Shown: piece after piece, positions 5,724 through 8,565 of the stretch
Position numbering within the stretch: the first letter of the stretch is position 1
Layout: every line of letters begins with the position of its first letter
DNA from: an uncultured Eubacteriales bacterium
GTDB taxonomy: Bacteria > Bacillota > Clostridia > Oscillospirales > Oscillospiraceae
Assembly: GCA_900320765.1 (NCBI GenBank)
Contig: ONTN01000067.1
Coordinates: 1 to 8,565 of the forward strand
Length of the DNA: 8,565 bases
Direction of reading: 5' to 3'
The notes under the pieces: generated by a model
What the model saw: only the letters and a program-made list of their open reading frames with translations
Databases searched by the model: none
Told to the model about the DNA's origin: nothing
Translations under genes and position numbers: made by a program

Positions 5724-7076
5724 TTATCGCGCCTTTACCACCCAGGCACAGGGAAGGTTTCTTCCCTGCGACGAGACGGCGGAGCAGTCGGTTATCTCCT
5801 CGCCGTCGTAAACCATAACTGCGCTTGAGCCTCCGTCGTTTCCGAGAGCGTTCCAGCAGTTATAGCGGACGAGGATGCTCGCAACCTCGGCGACCGTCGT
5901 GCCCCAGCCTGTGGCGTTCCTGCCGTCGATTATAAGGAAAAGAGTCTCCTTACTGTCGGTCTGGCCGATGGCGCTTCTCGGCTGGATGCCCATTCCGAAG
6001 CTCGACTTCGTGAATATGCGGCTCTCGCCGTTAGCTACCAGCACGGGCTTGAACTCTCCGGCGTCGCGAAGCTCCTTCGGATTGAGCTTCGTTCCTACGA
6101 GGAAGTTGTTATCGTAGTCGAAGCCGCCCATCTGATAGGACTCCTCGCCGTATTTCTTATGTACGACCTTGCCGTTTGAAACGATGAGGCCGATGGCGTG
6201 CTCAAGGTTGCCGGTACCGTTTCCGGTTTTGCCGTCGCCCTTCGAGTCAATGAACGGATTTGCGTTTATACCGAGGATACCCCCGTTTCTCGCGACGAAG
6301 CGGCGCACGGTGTAGCCGTACTCGGTATTCGCGGGCACGGCAGCCATTATCGTCTGCGAGCTGTCCTTCACAATTGCGAGCTTGCCCTCGTACTTTCCGT
6401 CTCTCGTCTCGCCCTTGATCTCAATTATCAGGATGCCGTTTATAGTGTCTATCGCCCAGACTCTGTCGCCCTGGCGGGTCTTGATGCCCTTGTCCGCAAT
6501 ATCCTTGACCTTGATCGAGGGGAGGCCCCACGAGGCGAAGTCTTCCGGAAGGGTGTCCGGGTCTATCTGATAGTACTCCTCAAGAAAAGCTGCTACGAGC
6601 TCATTTCCCGTATCCGGGACGGGCTCATCCTCGTGCGTCGGATCAGCGACCGGATCGGTGGGATCGGTTATCTCGCCCGGATCGGACGGCTTATCGGGAT
6701 CGGGCTCCTGAACGGGAGGAGCTTCCGACTTATCGATCTCGTTCTCCTTCCACTCCTCTTCCGCCTGCTTCATCACCCCGTCGATGACAGGCGCGGGGAT
6801 CAGTGCGGTCGCGAGCCACTGGTGCTTAAAGGTGCTCATCGCGCTCGAGATAAAATACTCTCTCCATCTCGTAATAAAAGGCGTCGGCGAATATACGAAG
6901 GTGCCCCAAATAATCACGCAAATAAGCGCGAGGCACATTATAACAGTGAGCGGCTTCGGCACTTTGCGGCCCGAGCGCGAAGACCTTCCGACGCTTCTTT
7001 TCGGCTCACTGTCCAAAACGGATACGGCGCTGCCCGAAGAACGGACGCGCTTTTTCTCATGCTTTCCTCTTGCCAA
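5724..7076 (-). CDS. Membrane-anchored NAGPA/phosphodiester glycosidase-family protein
   Basis: This is 450 residues from a TTG start. It has a basic cytoplasmic N-terminus (residues 1-42), one membrane segment (about 43-62, PLTVIMCLALICVIIWGTF), an extracellular linker rich in Asp-Pro (about 110-160), and a C-terminal NAGPA (DUF2233) domain. Domain signs are GINANPF, FKPVLVANGE, PRSAIGQT, LFLIIDGR and the glycine-rich NDGGSSAVMVYDG near the C-terminus. Family members include the mammalian uncovering enzyme and many bacterial exopolysaccharide or cell-wall proteins that cleave sugar phosphodiesters; the substrate here is unknown. The in-frame GTG 7083-7085 directly touches the Shine-Dalgarno sequence, so TTG 7074-7076 with 8-base spacing is preferred. 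It has its own promoter upstream and converges on dapF. The family call is firm, the function is not. Confidence 0.88.
   Translation of the reverse strand: MARGKHEKKRVRSSGSAVSVLDSEPKRSVGRSSRSGRKVPKPLTVIMCLALICVIIWGTFVYSPTPFITRWREYFISSAMSTFKHQWLATALIPAPVIDGVMKQAEEEWKENEIDKSEAPPVQEPDPDKPSDPGEITDPTDPVADPTHEDEPVPDTGNELVAAFLEEYYQIDPDTLPEDFASWGLPSIKVKDIADKGIKTRQGDRVWAIDTINGILIIEIKGETRDGKYEGKLAIVKDSSQTIMAAVPANTEYGYTVRRFVARNGGILGINANPFIDSKGDGKTGNGTGNLEHAIGLIVSNGKVVHKKYGEESYQMGGFDYDNNFLVGTKLNPKELRDAGEFKPVLVANGESRIFTKSSFGMGIQPRSAIGQTDSKETLFLIIDGRNATGWGTTVAEVASILVRYNCWNALGNDGGSSAVMVYDGEEITDCSAVSSQGRNLPCAWVVKAR
6636..6704 (-). repeat. Asp-Pro-rich low-complexity linker repeat
   Basis: Within the NAGPA-family gene, five DP dipeptides are encoded by recurring GATCC/GATCCC units (protein PDPDKPSDPGEITDPTDP and on). 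This is a flexible extracytoplasmic spacer between the membrane anchor and the enzymatic domain. DNA-level recurrence makes it prone to length change. Confidence 0.75.
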
Positions 7077-7084
7077 CTTACCCA

Positions 7085-7091
7085 CCTCCCT
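7085..7091 (-). promoter_or_regulatory. Ribosome binding site deciding the TTG start
   Basis: On the - strand AGGGAGG is followed by 8 bases and TTG (7076-7074). The alternative GTG (7085-7083) shares its first base with this site, leaving no spacer, and no in-frame ATG is close by. Confidence 0.7.
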
Positions 7092-7112
7092 GTTTTCTAT
7101 GTATGTTTAAAA

Positions 7113-7141
7113 ATGATAGTAAATGATGATCGATTCCGCAA
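7113..7141 (-). promoter_or_regulatory. Probable promoter of the NAGPA-family gene
   Basis: On the - strand TTGCGG (7141-7136), a 17-base spacer and TATCAT (7118-7113) form a sigma-A-like promoter with a good -10 and a weak -35. It gives a leader of about 25-30 bases to the ribosome binding site. Confidence 0.5.
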
Positions 7142-7171
7142 GCGCCGTTGGATCAGCGTTTACTAAAAGTG

Positions 7172-7202
7172 AAAGCCGCAGACCTATTGAGTCCGCGGCT
7201 TT
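7172..7202 (-). terminator. Terminator of the tRNA-Gly gene
   Basis: On the - strand the hairpin AAAGCCGC-G-GAC, loop TCAATAG, GTC-T-GCGGCTTT begins at the base right after the encoded CCA. It has one internal mismatch (7180/7194) and is followed by CACTTTTAG, so the tail is an interrupted T run. It separates the tRNA from the NAGPA-family gene. Confidence 0.7.
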
Positions 7203-7278
7203 TGGAGCGGCTTACGAGGCTCGAACTCGCTACCTCCACCTTGGCAAGGTGGCGCTCTACCAGATGAGCTAAAGCCGC
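7203..7278 (-). tRNA. tRNA-Gly (anticodon GCC)
   Basis: On the - strand this is a 76-base cloverleaf including encoded CCA. Acceptor arms are GCGGCTT (7278-7272) and AAGCCGC (7213-7207), with discriminator U (7206) and CCA at 7205-7203. The anticodon arm is CCACC-TTGCCAA-GGTGG with anticodon GCC at 7245-7243, reading GGC and GGU codons. The D arm TAGCTC...GAGC and the T arm with GTTCGAGCC are present. A consensus promoter lies just upstream and a hairpin follows immediately. Confidence 0.97.
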
Positions 7279-7301
7279 ACGCACAACAAGAAGCGTTTTG
7301 T

Positions 7302-7330
7302 ATTATAGAGTATGTCGCGGAATTTGTCAA
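7302..7330 (-). promoter_or_regulatory. Consensus promoter of tRNA-Gly
   Basis: On the - strand a perfect TTGACA (7330-7325), a 17-base spacer and a perfect TATAAT (7307-7302) end 23 bases before the tRNA 5' end. This is a textbook strong housekeeping promoter, as expected for a stable RNA. Confidence 0.92.
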
Positions 7331-7349
7331 GGCTTTTTTTCTTGGGACG

Positions 7350-7377
7350 AAAAAGCCGCCCGCTTTTGCGGGCGGCT
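7350..7377 (-). terminator. Rho-independent terminator after the zinc-ribbon/Big_2 gene
   Basis: On the - strand the perfect 10-bp stem AGCCGCCCGC / GCGGGCGGCT with loop AAAA is followed by TTTTT. It lies 8 bases after the stop codon of the gene ending at 7386. Confidence 0.93.
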
Positions 7378-7385
7378 CTGGATGC

Positions 7386-8099
7386 TCAGCTGTTTCTTAC
7401 TCGGACGAGGACCTGGTTTGAAACGCCGCCTATCGTAACGGTGACGTAAGCCCTGCCGGCGCCGACTGCGGTTATCTCGCCGCTCTGGAGAACCGTAATA
7501 ACGCTCTCGTTCGAGGTCTCCCAGACGGCCGTGTCGGTAACGCCGTCCGGCGTGACCTTGAAGTCGAGGGTGTACTTATCGCCGCGGTTAAGGCTGAATT
7601 CGTAAATATCAAGATCCTTATTATACACGCCGGCACGCTTCCCGTTCGACGCATTGACTATAACGACGCTCTGCGGCTTGACGGCGGGCGTCTCGACAGG
7701 CTCCTTAGGCTCAACGGGCTGCTGCGGCTGGGGATCTTCAGGCTGAGTCGTGCTGCCGCCGGGATTCAGCGGGTTCGTCTTATCGTCGGTCTCCACCGGA
7801 TTCTTCTGCGCGTCTGGATCGGCGTCCTGCCCATCGACCTTCGTCTCCTGTCCGGAGGAGCTGCCCTTACTGTCGCTTGCCGGCTCAGTATTTCCGCTCG
7901 TGGCAATAAGAACGATGACTGCTACTATTAAAACTACGAGAAGAAGGATGCCGAGGATCACCTTCCACATTGAATTGTCGTTGGGAACGGCGCGGTTGGA
8001 CTTAACGTATCTTCTGGCTCCGCAATAGGGACATTTCGTCCTGAGCCCCGAATATTTCCTGTCGCACCGGGAGCATTTCGCCTGAGGGATAAGTGCCAT
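7386..8099 (-). CDS. Single-pass membrane protein: N-terminal zinc ribbon and extracellular Big_2 domain
   Basis: The 237 residues contain a four-cysteine zinc ribbon (C9xxC12 and C23PYC26), a basic stretch, one membrane segment (about 47-66), a Pro/Asp/Thr/Gln-rich linker (about 68-140), and a C-terminal bacterial immunoglobulin-like group 2 (Big_2) domain. The Big_2 domain is seen as a VWETSNESVITV segment, GEITAVGAGRAYVTV and a final VRV strand. The expected topology is zinc ribbon in the cytosol and Ig-like domain outside, without a cleavable signal peptide. Big_2 domains commonly mediate surface adhesion or structural spacing; the role here is unknown. ATG 8099-8097 is supported by AGGAGG (8112-8107) at 7 bases. 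It has its own promoter and terminator, so it is a single-gene unit. Confidence 0.88.
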   Translation of the reverse strand: MALIPQAKCSRCDRKYSGLRTKCPYCGARRYVKSNRAVPNDNSMWKVILGILLLVVLIVAVIVLIATSGNTEPASDSKGSSSGQETKVDGQDADPDAQKNPVETDDKTNPLNPGGSTTQPEDPQPQQPVEPKEPVETPAVKPQSVVIVNASNGKRAGVYNKDLDIYEFSLNRGDKYTLDFKVTPDGVTDTAVWETSNESVITVLQSGEITAVGAGRAYVTVTIGGVSNQVLVRVRNS

Positions 8100-8119
8100 A
8101 TCAAAACCTCCTATGTAGT

Positions 8120-8133
8120 CGTTCCGAGGAACG
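8120..8133 (-). other. Short inverted repeat in the 5' leader of the zinc-ribbon/Big_2 gene
   Basis: CGTTCC-TC-GGAACG (- strand) is a 6-bp inverted repeat located between the predicted transcription start and the AGGAGG site. It could form a small hairpin or be a protein site. It is short enough to be incidental. Confidence 0.35.
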
Positions 8134-8161
8134 GAAAAATTTTTCTCCTTATACAGATGAT

Positions 8162-8190
8162 ATTTTACACCATCGTACCCGTTTCGTCAA
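8162..8190 (-). promoter_or_regulatory. Promoter of the zinc-ribbon/Big_2 gene
   Basis: On the - strand TTGACG (8190-8185), a 17-base spacer and TAAAAT (8167-8162) each match consensus at five of six bases. The leader to the start codon is about 55 bases. Confidence 0.75.
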
Positions 8191-8260
8191 TCGGAATAAA
8201 AAAAATTTCCGTGAGAGCGACAAAATTATTTCTATTGTCCTTTTATTTTGACTCCGATTT

Positions 8261-8269
8261 TGATATACT
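8261..8269 (+). promoter_or_regulatory. Probable extended -10 promoter of glnN
   Basis: TGATATACT fits the extended -10 pattern TGnTATAAT with one mismatch. The -35 region 17 bases upstream (TTTTAT, 8241-8246) is poor. The predicted transcript would begin near 8276 and have a leader of about 30 bases, so no long riboswitch-type leader is present. Confidence 0.5.
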
Positions 8270-8308
8270 TGTTCCGACGTTTGAAGAAAAAAATGGGAGG
8301 TATAAGCC

Positions 8309-8565
8309 ATGCTAAAAATGCCTGAGCTTTTCGGTTCCAAGGTCTTTAACGACGCCGTTATGAAAAAGCGTCTGACTCCCGAGACCTACGCAACGATGAA
8401 AAAAACGATAGACGAGGGCAAGCCCCTCGACGCCTCCGTCGCCGATCAGGTCGCGCAGGCAATGAAGAACTGGGCGGTGGAGAACGGCGCCACCCACTTC
8501 ACCCACTGGTTCCAGCCGCTCACCGGTATAACCGCCGAAAAGCACGAAAGCTTTCTTTCGCCGCA
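8309..8565 (+). CDS. glnN: Glutamine synthetase type III, N-terminal part
   Basis: The frame from ATG 8309 stays open to the window edge (85 complete codons). It begins MLKMPELFGSKVFNDAVMK and contains WAVENGATHFTHWFQPLTG followed by ITAEKHESF, a hallmark of the N-terminal region of type III glutamine synthetases. These are large (about 700 residues) cytosolic enzymes, common in Clostridia and Bacteroidetes, that make glutamine from glutamate, ammonia and ATP. The ATP-binding and catalytic core lies beyond the window. GGGAGG (8295-8300) is 8 bases before ATG 8309, which favours this start over ATG 8318. The gene is divergent from the zinc-ribbon/Big_2 gene with its own promoter. No PII or GlnR-type site was recognised. 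Confidence 0.93.
   Translation, partial: MLKMPELFGSKVFNDAVMKKRLTPETYATMKKTIDEGKPLDASVADQVAQAMKNWAVENGATHFTHWFQPLTGITAEKHESFLSP

Noticed and set aside
6198..7166. + strand open frame of 322 codons opposite the NAGPA-family gene
   Set aside because: The - strand frame has clear domain motifs, a membrane segment, a ribosome site and a promoter. The + strand frame has none and reads as GC-rich shadow sequence.
8248..8269. TTGACT plus TATACT as the glnN promoter
   Set aside because: The spacer is 10 bases, which is too short. The extended -10 reading is preferred.
8121..8277. GTTCCGA occurring at both ends of the divergent intergenic region
   Set aside because: A 7-base match within about 200 bases is expected by chance and the copies have no shared position relative to the promoters.

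Overview
The window looks like chromosomal DNA from a Gram-positive Clostridia member, probably an Oscillospirales-type gut anaerobe. This is an inference from four things: strong AGGAGG-type ribosome binding sites before every gene start that can be seen; a type III glutamine synthetase; a GyrA-box-less ParC-like subunit; and a moderately high GC content with short AT-rich promoters. No mobile element, CRISPR array, phage gene or rRNA was seen. No gene-free stretch exceeds 300 bases.

Left half, all on the + strand. The C-terminal part of a ParC/GyrA-like type II topoisomerase subunit (1-1512, cut by the window edge) is followed 26 bases later by a lipoprotein with a transglutaminase-like fold whose catalytic Cys is replaced by Gly (1539-2675). 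Next is a probable metal-homeostasis operon. Its promoter region carries a near-perfect Fur/Zur/PerR-family 7-1-7 box (2684-2698). It encodes a COG0523 (CobW/G3E) GTPase with a very large His/Asp metal-binding insert (2729-3859), then a second, divergent CobW-like protein fused to a C-terminal domain resembling DUF1980/TIGR03943 (3871-4839), and finally dapF for lysine and peptidoglycan synthesis (4853-5680). The gaps are 11 and 13 bases. A strong hairpin terminator closes the run.

Right half, mainly on the - strand. A membrane-anchored NAGPA/phosphodiester glycosidase-family protein (5724-7076, probably TTG start) converges on dapF. Upstream of it lie tRNA-Gly(GCC) with encoded CCA, a consensus promoter and its own terminator. 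Then comes a single-pass protein with a cytoplasmic zinc ribbon and an extracellular Big_2 immunoglobulin-like domain (7386-8099). A divergent promoter region of about 210 bases leads into the start of glnN (glutamine synthetase III), which runs off the right edge.

The part most worth attention is the two-GTPase operon with the Fur-family operator. It suggests a metal-responsive (plausibly zinc) chaperone pair in which one partner stores or binds metal and the other carries a separate conserved Cys-Cys domain. The inactivated transglutaminase lipoprotein is the second point of interest.
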